Shown here: piece after piece, positions 7,305 to 14,041 of the stretch
Numbering within the stretch: position 1 is the first letter of the stretch
How the letters are laid out: each line of letters starts with the position of its first letter
Virus record (IMG/VR): IMGVR_UViG_3300021964_007506
Coordinates: 1-30,928 of that record
Direction: 5' to 3' (one strand)
Source: a virus
DNA: 30,928 bases
The notes under the pieces: model-generated
The model's database searches: none
What the model saw: only the letters and a program-made list of their open reading frames with translations
Told to the model about the DNA's origin: nothing
Position numbers and translations under genes: made by a program

Positions 7305-7604
7305 TTACTTGTATTTCAAAAGTGGACACGCCAAAGTGAAATATGATAGTTCTTTTGGTTCTTCAAAACCTACTTTTAACACAGTTGTAAACGTATTATC
7401 ACCTTGTTTATCAATACCAAGAGACTTTCCAACATAATATCTTCCTTTTAGATTTTCTGCAATCCATTTCGAAATACTATCTTGAAGATTGTAGGTCAAA
7501 GGAAGTTTTATATATTCAAAATGAATTGGTGCAACATTAGATTGTCTACACTTGAAAACTTCAAGTCTATTAGGTTGATTTGTTTTAAGCAGCGTTTTTG
7601 TCAT
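7305..7604 (-). CDS. Hypothetical phage protein (99 aa)
   Basis: ATG 7604 is preferred to an earlier in-frame start at 7622 because it reduces the overlap with the VWA gene to 20 nt. The sequence MTKTLLKTNQPNRLEVFKCR is followed by a beta-rich core (VAPIHFEYIKLPL, LKGRYYVGKSL) and a C-terminus (VGFEEPKELSYFTLACPLLKYK) that looks well conserved in its spacing of aromatic residues. No catalytic motif or membrane segment is visible. It is downstream of the MoxR/VWA pair but probably in the same transcript. Confidence 0.55.
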   Translation of the reverse strand: MTKTLLKTNQPNRLEVFKCRQSNVAPIHFEYIKLPLTYNLQDSISKWIAENLKGRYYVGKSLGIDKQGDNTFTTVLKVGFEEPKELSYFTLACPLLKYK

Positions 7605-8859
7605 AATGTACAGTAGTGCCAAATGGCGCCTGTAAGTCCTTATTTTGATTAGAATGAATTACAAATACTGTATCGCAGTAGTCTTCATCTCCCCAACTAC
7701 CCCAAGGATAGCCATCAGTAAACATAATGAACTTTTTAGGTACAAAATCTGTATCCTTCATGTAATTCCAATTACAATCGAATTCTGTACCTCCACCTCC
7801 AAAGATTTCGTAATCTGTAAGGTCTTCACCATTTTCTGCACTAAAGTCTTGTTCGTTATATACCTTAGTGTCAAAGCACCATAACTTTATATTATAGTCT
7901 TTATATTCTTCCATGATACCTTTTACTTCACTTAAAAAGTCTTTTGCTTGGTCATTTCCAATAGATCCACTCATGTCAATTGCAACAGCAACATCAATTG
8001 TAGTATCAAAATTCATTCCGGGTAGTACTGCACCGGTGTGCCAACCTTTACGTGAAGGGCGGCTAAATGTATAATCGTTTCTAATTGTGGATTGTATCTG
8101 CTGACGTAATATTTCACGCCAATTCATTTTAGGTTCAGTAAGATCTTTAATCATACGTGCAATCTCACCTGGAATATTCCCAGCGCCTGCAGCTTGTGCA
8201 GCACTCATCATACTTTCTTTAATTTCTTCTTTGATCTTACGCATTTCTTCTTTAGAATATTTAGGTGGTCCTTTTTTACCTTTGCCTGGATTGTCTGCAG
8301 GATTACCTTCACCGTCCCAATCAACATGTTCGTCTAGCATTTCGCCTAGTTGTTTTACAAACTCTTCACCATTCTTTTCTGCTTCTTTGAACAGTTCATC
8401 GTATACTTCTTCAGAAGTCCAACCATCATATTTAAAATCTTGATAACATTGTACTAGCTTAGGATTATCACCAATACGGTCACGTACTAACAAATTATTT
8501 ACAATATAATCTGCAGCAATATTATATAAAACCGGATTACGATCTCCTCTACGTGTTAAGTGATCAAATACGCAATGTAAAATTTCATGTGCAATAACAA
8601 ACTCAATTTCTTTATTAGTCATTGCGTTAAAAAACTGTGTGTTAAAATACAAATGACGTCCGTCTGTTGCGGCTGTAGGACACCAGTCGTCACATGCTTC
8701 TATCTTAAGACGTGTTGCCATATTACCGAAAAACGGATGTCTAAGGAGCAAACCTACTCTAGCAACAATAACATTGTCTAACACCTTTTTACGCATTTCT
8801 GTTAGTTCTGCAGGTGTAATATCTGGATTGGGTACAAACCCTTTAGTATCTATTGTCAT
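7585..8859 (-). CDS. VWA-like domain protein with zinc metallopeptidase motif
   Basis: 424 aa. HEILH at residues 91-95 (FVIAHEILHCVFDH) is a zinc-protease motif in the N-terminal domain. A charged, low-complexity linker follows (about 180-225). The C-terminal VWA-like domain has the MIDAS motif D295-x-S-x-S (AIDMSGSIG) and the later FTDGYPWG segment. This is the domain order of the family often paired with MoxR ATPases. The pair is thought to act as a chaperone or metal-insertion machine in which the VWA partner binds substrate. AAAGGAG precedes the ATG and a TTGACT-N17-TATAAT promoter lies just upstream, separating it from moxR. Confidence 0.85.
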   Translation of the reverse strand: MTIDTKGFVPNPDITPAELTEMRKKVLDNVIVARVGLLLRHPFFGNMATRLKIEACDDWCPTAATDGRHLYFNTQFFNAMTNKEIEFVIAHEILHCVFDHLTRRGDRNPVLYNIAADYIVNNLLVRDRIGDNPKLVQCYQDFKYDGWTSEEVYDELFKEAEKNGEEFVKQLGEMLDEHVDWDGEGNPADNPGKGKKGPPKYSKEEMRKIKEEIKESMMSAAQAAGAGNIPGEIARMIKDLTEPKMNWREILRQQIQSTIRNDYTFSRPSRKGWHTGAVLPGMNFDTTIDVAVAIDMSGSIGNDQAKDFLSEVKGIMEEYKDYNIKLWCFDTKVYNEQDFSAENGEDLTDYEIFGGGGTEFDCNWNYMKDTDFVPKKFIMFTDGYPWGSWGDEDYCDTVFVIHSNQNKDLQAPFGTTVHYDKNAA

Positions 8860-8882
8860 GCCATTGCTCCTTTATTTTACTT

Positions 8883-8911
8883 ATTATAGCGTAATTACTA
8901 TAAGAAGTCAA
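8883..8911 (-). promoter_or_regulatory. Sigma70-type promoter for the VWA gene
   Basis: The - strand shows TTGACT (8911-8906), a 17-nt spacer and TATAAT (8888-8883). It lies between moxR and the VWA gene, with the start codon about 24 nt after the -10 box, so the VWA gene can be transcribed apart from moxR. Confidence 0.8.
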
Positions 8912-8917
8912 GATAAA

Positions 8918-8952
8918 TTGGACGGTTTGTTTAGGAGACCGTCCAAACTCCT
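8918..8952 (-). other. Candidate H-type RNA pseudoknot after moxR
   Basis: In the - strand transcript, AGGAG (8952-8948) can pair with CUCCU (8937-8933), while UUGGACGGU (8946-8938) pairs with ACCGUCCAA (8926-8918). Stem 1 is 5 bp, stem 2 is 9 bp, loop 1 is one nucleotide, there is no spacer between stems, and loop 3 is AAACAA. This is the classic H-type geometry with an A-rich loop. The 9-bp hairpin alone is certain; the tertiary pairing is inferred. It begins five bases after the moxR stop and has only a poor U-tract, so it could be a weak terminator, an RNA-stabilising end or a binding site. Confidence 0.6.
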
Positions 8953-8956
8953 TGTA

Positions 8957-10045
8957 TTATGCCTCTTGTGCTTTGGTAATATACTTACCAAAACGTTCAT
9001 GAAACTCATCGAAACATTCAACTTCATCTGGATCAATTGGTAGAGCATACTGAGTGAGGGCTAACTTGATACCCATAACAACCAATTCAGTTTCGAAATT
9101 GTCCATCATAAAACGTAAGAAGTTATTAACTTTATCGTCAAACTTCTTATCGCCTTTGTCGGACGATTCTTTAAGTTCATAACAGAGCGAGACCGTCAAG
9201 GAATACATGGCACTGATTTCTTTGGTCTTAAGCTCTTTAACCTTTCCTGATAAAATATCAGTTGGGTTAGGCATTGAAGCTGCAACCTTTCGGTGTGCAA
9301 CAAACTTGATGCCTAGGCCTTCGCCTACTGCACCTGATACAAGATCAGTTGTAGTTTCTTCATCAAGTTCATCTTCTAACAATTCACTTACAAAAGACCA
9401 ACTACGTGGTGTTGCAAATGAACGGCTTGGAGATTTAGGATCAAAATCATAAAGGTCTTTTTTGCTAAAAGTCAAATAACCTACAACATCATTGTGTACA
9501 TTATTATTTACTGCCCAAGTAAACCAATCGTCGAAGTCGACAGCAAGTTCAATGTGGACAAATCTATTAGCAAGCGGAGCAGGCATTCTGTATGTAACAC
9601 CTTTGTCTGCTTCGCGGTTACCAGCGGCAACAATCAAAACGTTGTCTGGTAATACGTATTGACCAACCTTACGATTAAGAATTAGTTGGTATGCGGCTGC
9701 CTGTACTGCTGGAGCCGCAGAATTCATTTCATCCAAAAACAGTACTATGAAATCATATTTCTTAGCCATTTCTGCTGTGGGTAGTTCTTGTGGTGGTGCC
9801 CATGCCATAACATTGTCATTTGCGGCATAGTATGGGATACCTTTAATATCTGTAGGTTCCCATAATGACAAACGGATGTCAATTAATTTGGATTTAGGTA
9901 GTTCATTAGTTACTTGTCCAACAATATCAGACTTACCAATACCTGGAGGTCCCCACATAAAAATTGGACGTTTTTTCTTAAAAGCATGCCTAATACTTTT
10001 CTTTGCTCTATTAGGGCTTACGGTGCGTACTGCGACGTTTTCCAT
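8957..10045 (-). CDS. MoxR-family AAA+ ATPase
   Basis: 362 aa from ATG 10045, chosen for the strong GAGGAA six bases upstream; an in-frame ATG at 10078 would add 11 residues. Walker A is GPPGIGKS (32-39) and Walker B is LFLDEMNS (102-109), followed by a sensor-type segment (VLIVAAGNREADKG) and an Arg-containing MPAPLANRFVHIEL stretch. MoxR ATPases are hexameric chaperone-like motors that work with VWA-domain partners. The next gene encodes exactly such a partner. It has its own TTGACT-N17-TATAGT promoter. Similar pairs occur in marine T4-like phages; the client protein is unknown. Confidence 0.85.
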   Translation of the reverse strand: MENVAVRTVSPNRAKKSIRHAFKKKRPIFMWGPPGIGKSDIVGQVTNELPKSKLIDIRLSLWEPTDIKGIPYYAANDNVMAWAPPQELPTAEMAKKYDFIVLFLDEMNSAAPAVQAAAYQLILNRKVGQYVLPDNVLIVAAGNREADKGVTYRMPAPLANRFVHIELAVDFDDWFTWAVNNNVHNDVVGYLTFSKKDLYDFDPKSPSRSFATPRSWSFVSELLEDELDEETTTDLVSGAVGEGLGIKFVAHRKVAASMPNPTDILSGKVKELKTKEISAMYSLTVSLCYELKESSDKGDKKFDDKVNNFLRFMMDNFETELVVMGIKLALTQYALPIDPDEVECFDEFHERFGKYITKAQEA

Positions 10046-10101
10046 TTTGTATTCCTCTTCTTGTGTTAACAGTGCCATATCTAATTTCTTAGTATGTATA
10101 T

Positions 10102-10130
10102 ACTATAGCACCAAAGAGTCTAACAGTCAA
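10102..10130 (-). promoter_or_regulatory. Sigma70-type promoter for moxR
   Basis: The - strand reads TTGACT (10130-10125), 17 nt, TATAGT (10107-10102). It sits in the 70-nt gap before moxR. The predicted transcription start near 10095 leaves room for the ribosome binding site of the 10045 start. Confidence 0.75.
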
Positions 10131-10148
10131 CCTGTTTTTTGCCAAAAT

Positions 10149-10532
10149 CTAATCTTTTTGTCTTTTCATTGCTTTTATTAAGCCGTATTTTCTAACATCG
10201 CCACTAAAAAGATGCAATTCCATTGCCTTCTTTTCATTAGTAACAACTATTCCCTGCTTATCAAAATAGTAAGGACAGTCAATAAACTGGTCCATCCATA
10301 TTATAACGTTAGTTGTAAACTCAAAGTCTTTAGGATAAGGAACTTTATACATTTGTAAATCTAGTTCTTCGGTTACAAAATTGTATCCAGCTTCAGTAAG
10401 GCGCAATCCACCTGTATCTTTTGCTCTTGTATTTTGCCACCATAATGGCATTACTTCCGCTATACTTGCCTCGTGTACAGCCTTGCCTGAATTTTTTAAA
10501 AAAATCTTAGTATAGGTTTCTTTCCAGTTCAT
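10149..10532 (-). CDS. Hypothetical phage protein (127 aa)
   Basis: Soluble, with many aromatic residues: MNWKETYTKIFLKNSGKAVH, EVMPLWWQNTRAKDTGGLRLT, then NVIIWMDQFIDCPYYFDKQG and a basic C-terminus (YGLIKAMKRQKD). The LRLTEAGYNFV and DKQGIVVTNEKKAMELHLF segments resemble helix-turn-helix or winged-helix-like elements in style only. It overlaps the previous gene's stop by one base, implying co-translation. The family is not recognised. Confidence 0.6.
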   Translation of the reverse strand: MNWKETYTKIFLKNSGKAVHEASIAEVMPLWWQNTRAKDTGGLRLTEAGYNFVTEELDLQMYKVPYPKDFEFTTNVIIWMDQFIDCPYYFDKQGIVVTNEKKAMELHLFSGDVRKYGLIKAMKRQKD

Positions 10533-10825
10533 TAGTCTATCAATTGAACTGTTTCACCTGCAGAAAGTTTAACAACTGTAAATTCATTGCAGTTAAATAG
10601 GTCATTTAGTTTCTTTGCCAAATTAATTGCATGTCCTGGATTGCTAAAAGAAACTTTTTTGTATTTAGGACCAGGATAATTGCTTAAACTATGTGAGGAT
10701 TTTAGATTGAATGGTTTGTTGTTATAAAATACAGCCCATATAGCTTCAGCATCTAATATCTGTTCACTTTTATAGGTTTTTTTGTCTATAAATTCTAACA
10801 ACACTTTTGGTTTAGGTCTACTCAT
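10532..10825 (-). CDS. Hypothetical phage protein (97 aa)
   Basis: A small basic protein with alternating hydrophobic segments: KPKVLLEFIDKKTYKSEQIL, AIWAVFYNNKPFNLKS, YKKVSFSNPGHAINLAKKLN and EFTVVKLSAGETVQLID. The C-terminal half reads as helix then two strands. AAAGGAC precedes the ATG and a GATAAATA late-type box lies about 30 nt upstream, so it may be expressed late with the following gene. The function is unknown. Confidence 0.55.
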   Translation of the reverse strand: MSRPKPKVLLEFIDKKTYKSEQILDAEAIWAVFYNNKPFNLKSSHSLSNYPGPKYKKVSFSNPGHAINLAKKLNDLFNCNEFTVVKLSAGETVQLID

Positions 10826-10854
10826 ATACGTTGTCCTTTAATTAACTACGTATA

Positions 10855-10862
10855 TATTTATC
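10855..10862 (-). promoter_or_regulatory. Late-type promoter box GATAAATA
   Basis: The - strand reads GATAAATA, one base off the T4 late consensus TATAAATA, in the 42-nt gap between the 79-aa and 97-aa genes and 29 nt before the next start codon. Position and match are good, but the motif is short in an AT-rich genome. Confidence 0.45.
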
Positions 10863-10867
10863 TAATT

Positions 10868-11107
10868 TTACCAAGTATTTCCGCCGTCGAGCCTTACTTC
10901 AATTGTTTCTTCTTCGGCATTGTTCTGCTTAACAAGCAATGCTTCTAGGTCACCATTCATCCTAGTCATAACTTCCCCTAATGTAAAGGCAAGCCGTTTT
11001 GCTTGTTGTATATCAAGTGTAACATCTTTAGATCTACTAGCATCTGCACTTTTTACCTGGCTAATAAATTGTTGTATAGCTACAGTATTAAGAGGTTCAT
11101 TTGGCAT
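10868..11107 (-). CDS. Hypothetical helical phage protein (79 aa)
   Basis: A short, largely helical protein (AIQQFISQVKSADASRSKDV, LDIQQAKRLAFTLGEVMTRM, LEALLVKQNNAEEET) with an acidic C-terminal tail ending DGGNTW. The amphipathic helices suggest oligomerisation or partner binding. It overlaps the 154-aa gene by 11 nt. I recall proteins of this style in marine T4-like phages but cannot name a function. Confidence 0.55.
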   Translation of the reverse strand: MPNEPLNTVAIQQFISQVKSADASRSKDVTLDIQQAKRLAFTLGEVMTRMNGDLEALLVKQNNAEEETIEVRLDGGNTW

Positions 11108-11561
11108 TAGCTTTACTCAATTCTGTTCTCATTTCTAAAGAAGTTTTAAAAGGACCTTTGTAGTCATAACGTTCGATAGTAATTGCTTTAGGACAAAAAC
11201 TTTTAACCCAACCTTTATCAAATTTAATAATATAAAAGCCTGCACAATATAAACTTTTTGACTTTGAGCTTTTAGTAAATAATGGAAGTTTTTGTTTTAC
11301 GTCATATAAAGGATTGTGTGGTGTACAACTTGTAGGAAAGCCATGTACTTCATCAAGTGTTACTTCAGTAATATCTAAAGAACTCCAACTTAGTTTACCT
11401 AAATCTCTTTCAAGTTCTACTTTACTATTTACAAATCTTGATCCATTGACATCGGTAACCATATACTTTTCATCTGAATATGCTAAAGTAGCAACCTTGT
11501 TGCCTTGATTTTCTATAATCCAAAACTTACCGTCAATTATTTCTTTTGCATTTATTGTCAT
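11097..11561 (-). CDS. Hypothetical phage protein (154 aa)
   Basis: A beta-rich soluble protein. The N-terminal part (GKFWIIENQGNKVATLAYSD, KYMVTDVNGSRFVNS) looks like a small beta-barrel and the C-terminal part (FYIIKFDKGWVKSFCPKAIT, ERYDYKGPFKTSLEMRTEL) is basic and aromatic. The two halves are separated by a Ser/Lys-rich loop. It shares a 4-base overlap with the RNase H gene, so it is coupled to it; similar C-terminal segments recur in marine T4-like phages as I recall. The function is unknown. Confidence 0.6.
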   Translation of the reverse strand: MTINAKEIIDGKFWIIENQGNKVATLAYSDEKYMVTDVNGSRFVNSKVELERDLGKLSWSSLDITEVTLDEVHGFPTSCTPHNPLYDVKQKLPLFTKSSKSKSLYCAGFYIIKFDKGWVKSFCPKAITIERYDYKGPFKTSLEMRTELSKANAK

Positions 11562-12544
11562 ATTGTATACCTCGCTTGTAATGGCTCAGCATAACTCTGA
11601 GCTTGTTCACTTACTCTTTGAAGATCCCATAAGGCACAAAACTTCATTAAGCGTAAGCCAACTTGTGTTATTTGTTTAGGTTTGCTATTCTCTGCAATAG
11701 TTGCATTAATTATCTCTCTAATCTCTGCAGGTTGTGCTGTTAAATCACATAATGTAACATTACGATTGTAATCGTCAAGTACTCTATGCTCTTCACCATT
11801 ATGATCTACCCAGCGTTGCAACATCATATTGTTCCAATTGAAGCCTTTGTTGTCTTTATCTGCAAATGCTTCAACAAGACCAACTTTGTTTTTTGTGCCT
11901 TTAACACGTACACCTGGATACGCAGAGAACACATTATCACTTTTGTCACCACGCATACATTTTTCAAACAACATAAATTCAGGATTAGGTGCATCTTTAG
12001 CTAAGCCTGTTTTTTTGTTAATTACATGATTACCTTTCTTATCAAAGTAACCTTCATGTGTAATTGTAGTTTCAGTAATACCATTATACTGTTTACAGTT
12101 AGGAGCAATAAGTTGTGCAAAGTCACCATCAGTGCTAATAATAACATGATTATCATTAGGATGTGCTTGTACCCAACCTGCAATAAGATCATCAGCTTCT
12201 AATTGTTGGTTTTGTAGTACTGTACAGTTTGTCTTATTACCTACAAAGTCTTTAAATGTATCAAAGGCTTCCCAAAACAACTTATCTTCTTGTTCTTCTT
12301 TTTCTGTAAGAGCTGCACGAGCATCGCTTCTATTGCGTTTGTAAGGCTCATAAAAGTCCTTACGCCAACTGCGACCTTCTAAGCAGAATACAACATGATC
12401 AGCATCAAAGTCTTGCCATGCCTTTCGTACGCCTGCTAGAGTAATGTGAAATGCCATGCCGACTTTTGTATCTAAGTCGCCTCTAATAACGTGTCTAGCA
12501 CGAAAAAATGTATTTGCTGTATCTACTAGTACATAAGTTGCCAT
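11558..12544 (-). CDS. rnh: T4 RNase H-like 5'-3' exonuclease (FEN/PIN-like)
   Basis: 328 aa, close to the 305 aa of T4 RNase H. The acidic metal-binding residues are present: D8 (LVDTANTFF), E116-x-D118-D119 (LEADDLIAGW) and D139-x-D141 (STDGDFAQL). FCLEGRSWRKDFYEPYKRNR is the DNA-binding arch-type segment of this family, and YPGVRVKGTKNK stands where the helix-hairpin-helix usually begins. The enzyme removes RNA primers and 5' flaps from lagging-strand DNA. A consensus TTGACA-N17-TATAAT promoter lies just upstream. Confidence 0.88.
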   Translation of the reverse strand: MATYVLVDTANTFFRARHVIRGDLDTKVGMAFHITLAGVRKAWQDFDADHVVFCLEGRSWRKDFYEPYKRNRSDARAALTEKEEQEDKLFWEAFDTFKDFVGNKTNCTVLQNQQLEADDLIAGWVQAHPNDNHVIISTDGDFAQLIAPNCKQYNGITETTITHEGYFDKKGNHVINKKTGLAKDAPNPEFMLFEKCMRGDKSDNVFSAYPGVRVKGTKNKVGLVEAFADKDNKGFNWNNMMLQRWVDHNGEEHRVLDDYNRNVTLCDLTAQPAEIREIINATIAENSKPKQITQVGLRLMKFCALWDLQRVSEQAQSYAEPLQARYTI

Positions 12545-12573
12545 TAGTTTGCCTTTGTGTAAATTATAGTACT

Positions 12574-12602
12574 ATTATAACACCAGATCTGGCTTGTGTC
12601 AA
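12574..12602 (-). promoter_or_regulatory. Perfect sigma70 promoter for rnh
   Basis: The - strand reads TTGACA (12602-12597), 17 nt, TATAAT (12579-12574): both hexamers match the consensus. The -35 box directly follows the stop of the upstream gene within TAATGGTTGACA, a 12-base string repeated at the folE promoter. Confidence 0.9.
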
Positions 12603-12605
12603 CCA

Positions 12606-12998
12606 TTAAGATACTTCACTCTTATCGTCGCTTAGTGGTTTTACGTTTATATATCCTGCACCACGATCGGTATCCATACCTTCTTCTGATAACATGTTAT
12701 ATACAATATCCTTAAACCATCGATCTACAATCTCTTCTTCAGGATCTTGTTCGGTTCCATATCCGTTTTGAATTAATTCTTGGATAAAATATTTGTTCCA
12801 ATCAAGTTCAAAGAACCCGTTTCGAATATTATCTTCGTTAACTTTCATATCAAGCACATTTACCCAAGATTGTTTCTTGCGTGTATGATATTCTTTAGGA
12901 TTCTTTCTTCTTAGCAGTTCAAGTTTTTCTTCTTCGACTTTTACCTTTTCTGCTTCTATTTTATCTAAGCCTGTTAGTTTCTTTAACCATTGTTTCAT
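12606..12998 (-). CDS. Hypothetical phage protein (130 aa)
   Basis: A charged protein opening with a long helix (KIEAEKVKVEEEKLELLRRK) likely to form a coiled coil, followed by KKQSWVNVLDMKVNEDNIRN, FFELDWNKYFIQELIQNGYG and an acidic C-terminus. No enzymatic motif is seen. Its ATG overlaps the stop of a 19-codon mini-ORF as ATGA, so it is probably translated by coupling. I believe relatives occur in marine T4-like phages; the function is unknown. Confidence 0.6.
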   Translation of the reverse strand: MKQWLKKLTGLDKIEAEKVKVEEEKLELLRRKNPKEYHTRKKQSWVNVLDMKVNEDNIRNGFFELDWNKYFIQELIQNGYGTEQDPEEEIVDRWFKDIVYNMLSEEGMDTDRGAGYINVKPLSDDKSEVS

Positions 12999-13054
12999 AT
13001 CAGTCCTTTTTCTGTTAGTTCATTATCTAAGTTTTTATTTATTGGGTCTTTCAT
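12995..13054 (-). CDS. Mini-ORF, 19 codons
   Basis: The - strand encodes MKDPINKNLDNELTEKGLI. Its ATG follows the upstream stop by one base, a strong GGAAAGGA site lies before it, and its TGA overlaps the next ATG (ATGA). The exact fit between two genes suggests real translation, as a tiny protein or as a ribosome relay. No homologue is known to me. Confidence 0.4.
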   Translation of the reverse strand: MKDPINKNLDNELTEKGLI

Positions 13055-13055
13055 A

Positions 13056-13694
13056 TTAATCCTTTCCTATATAAATAGATTCTTTACTAATATGATTGTT
13101 TACGAACCAGTCAAACGAAAAACTTATTCGTGTATCGTGGGTATTATTAGGTCTTACTTTATGTTCCATCCATCCTGGAAACAAAATAATGCCACCTTCC
13201 TGAGGTGTAATATCTAAGTTTATTTGATACTTATCACCTATAGGAAACATGCCTCCACGCATTTGTACTCCGGGTTGCCTTAAACTAATTTGGCCATTAT
13301 CCTCTTTACCTGTACATTTATAATAGTATGTGCCTGATATAAAAGCATCACCGTGACTATGCCATTCTTGAGCTTCGTCATTGTCATAAATGTTTATCCA
13401 GCTTCTTGCTAATTCCATTCTTGCATCTTGTCTAAAAAATGCTTGTGTTTCTTTGAAATAATTATATGTATGCGTCTTTATATATCTACCCAAGTTAGAT
13501 AAATTATGATCTGTAATAGTATTCAAAAATAAATGCACGTTAGTTTTTAACTTTGCTTCTCTATCAGCAGGCAATCCGACTCCTTGTTCTATTATGTTGG
13601 GTAGTGCAGCTTTTATTTCGTGTTGGACTACGAAACTTTCTTCAAGTTTAGGTTGATATATATAAACTGGAACAGGAAAAACTTCTAATATCAT
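13056..13694 (-). CDS. 2OG-Fe(II) oxygenase
   Basis: 212 aa. The segment WHSHGDAFISGTYYYKC (residues 111-127) holds the iron-binding HxHxD-type cluster (H112, H114, D116) and the SGxYY signature of the putative 2OG-Fe(II) oxygenase family common in marine phages. H178 (GWMEHKVRPN) and R189 (DTRISFSFDW) complete the facial triad and 2OG-binding Arg. The N-terminus (LEVFPVPVYIY) is the usual opening 'lFp.pv'. Expected reaction: hydroxylation using O2 and 2-oxoglutarate, target unknown. The ATG overlaps the stop of a 13-codon mini-ORF. Confidence 0.85.
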   Translation of the reverse strand: MILEVFPVPVYIYQPKLEESFVVQHEIKAALPNIIEQGVGLPADREAKLKTNVHLFLNTITDHNLSNLGRYIKTHTYNYFKETQAFFRQDARMELARSWINIYDNDEAQEWHSHGDAFISGTYYYKCTGKEDNGQISLRQPGVQMRGGMFPIGDKYQINLDITPQEGGIILFPGWMEHKVRPNNTHDTRISFSFDWFVNNHISKESIYIGKD

Positions 13695-13732
13695 AGTCCT
13701 GCATCTCTTACTAGTTTATTCCACCACCCCAT
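13691..13732 (-). CDS. Mini-ORF, 13 codons
   Basis: The - strand encodes MGWWNKLVRDAGL, starting one base after the upstream stop (TAA-A-ATG) and ending in TGA that overlaps the oxygenase ATG. The two tryptophans and amphipathic pattern are compatible with a membrane-active peptide, or it may only relay ribosomes. Too short to judge by composition. Confidence 0.35.
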   Translation of the reverse strand: MGWWNKLVRDAGL

Positions 13733-13733
13733 T

Positions 13734-13922
13734 TTAGTACTCCACTTTTTGTTGTAGATACTGTATTTCAATATTCTTTGCACCAGTATCTTCATCATAG
13801 GTATCGTGCAGTCTATACGATACTCCATGTTTATATAACTTAACATTTAGTTTGTTTATACTATCTACATACAAACGTAACTCTTTAACTATATCTGCTA
13901 CTTTAGGATCTTTCATTACCAT
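13734..13922 (-). CDS. Small hypothetical protein (62 aa)
   Basis: Begins MVMKDPKVADIVKELRLYVD; the third codon (ATG 13916) is an equally good start and overlaps the upstream stop as TAATG. The N-terminal half is a helix, the C-terminal half (YRLHDTYDEDTGAKNIEIQY) reads as strands. An AAAGG site is available for both starts. The family is unknown. Confidence 0.5.
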   Translation of the reverse strand: MVMKDPKVADIVKELRLYVDSINKLNVKLYKHGVSYRLHDTYDEDTGAKNIEIQYLQQKVEY

Positions 13923-14041
13923 CCTGCCTTTCTAATCCTATCTTGATCAATAGGTGCCTTCATTGCTTTATCTAACTGTTCGTTAGTTTCTTTTTTTATA
14001 TCGTATAGTGCATCCATATCTCTACTATGTTCCCCAGGCAT
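13916..14041 (-). CDS. Small charged protein (41 aa)
   Basis: The open frame extends far upstream, but that part is the shadow of queE. The plausible gene starts at ATG 14041, overlapping the queE end by 17 nt; ATG 14017 is an alternative. It encodes a helical, charged peptide (MDALYDIKKETNEQLDKAMK ...) ending RIRKAGW. Neighbours on both sides overlap it, so it is likely translated. Unknown function. Confidence 0.45.
   Translation of the reverse strand: MPGEHSRDMDALYDIKKETNEQLDKAMKAPIDQDRIRKAGW

Noticed and set aside
8918-8952. Simple rho-independent terminator
   Set aside because: The stem is good, but it is followed by AAUUUAUC rather than a U-run, so it was recorded as a structured element rather than a terminator.
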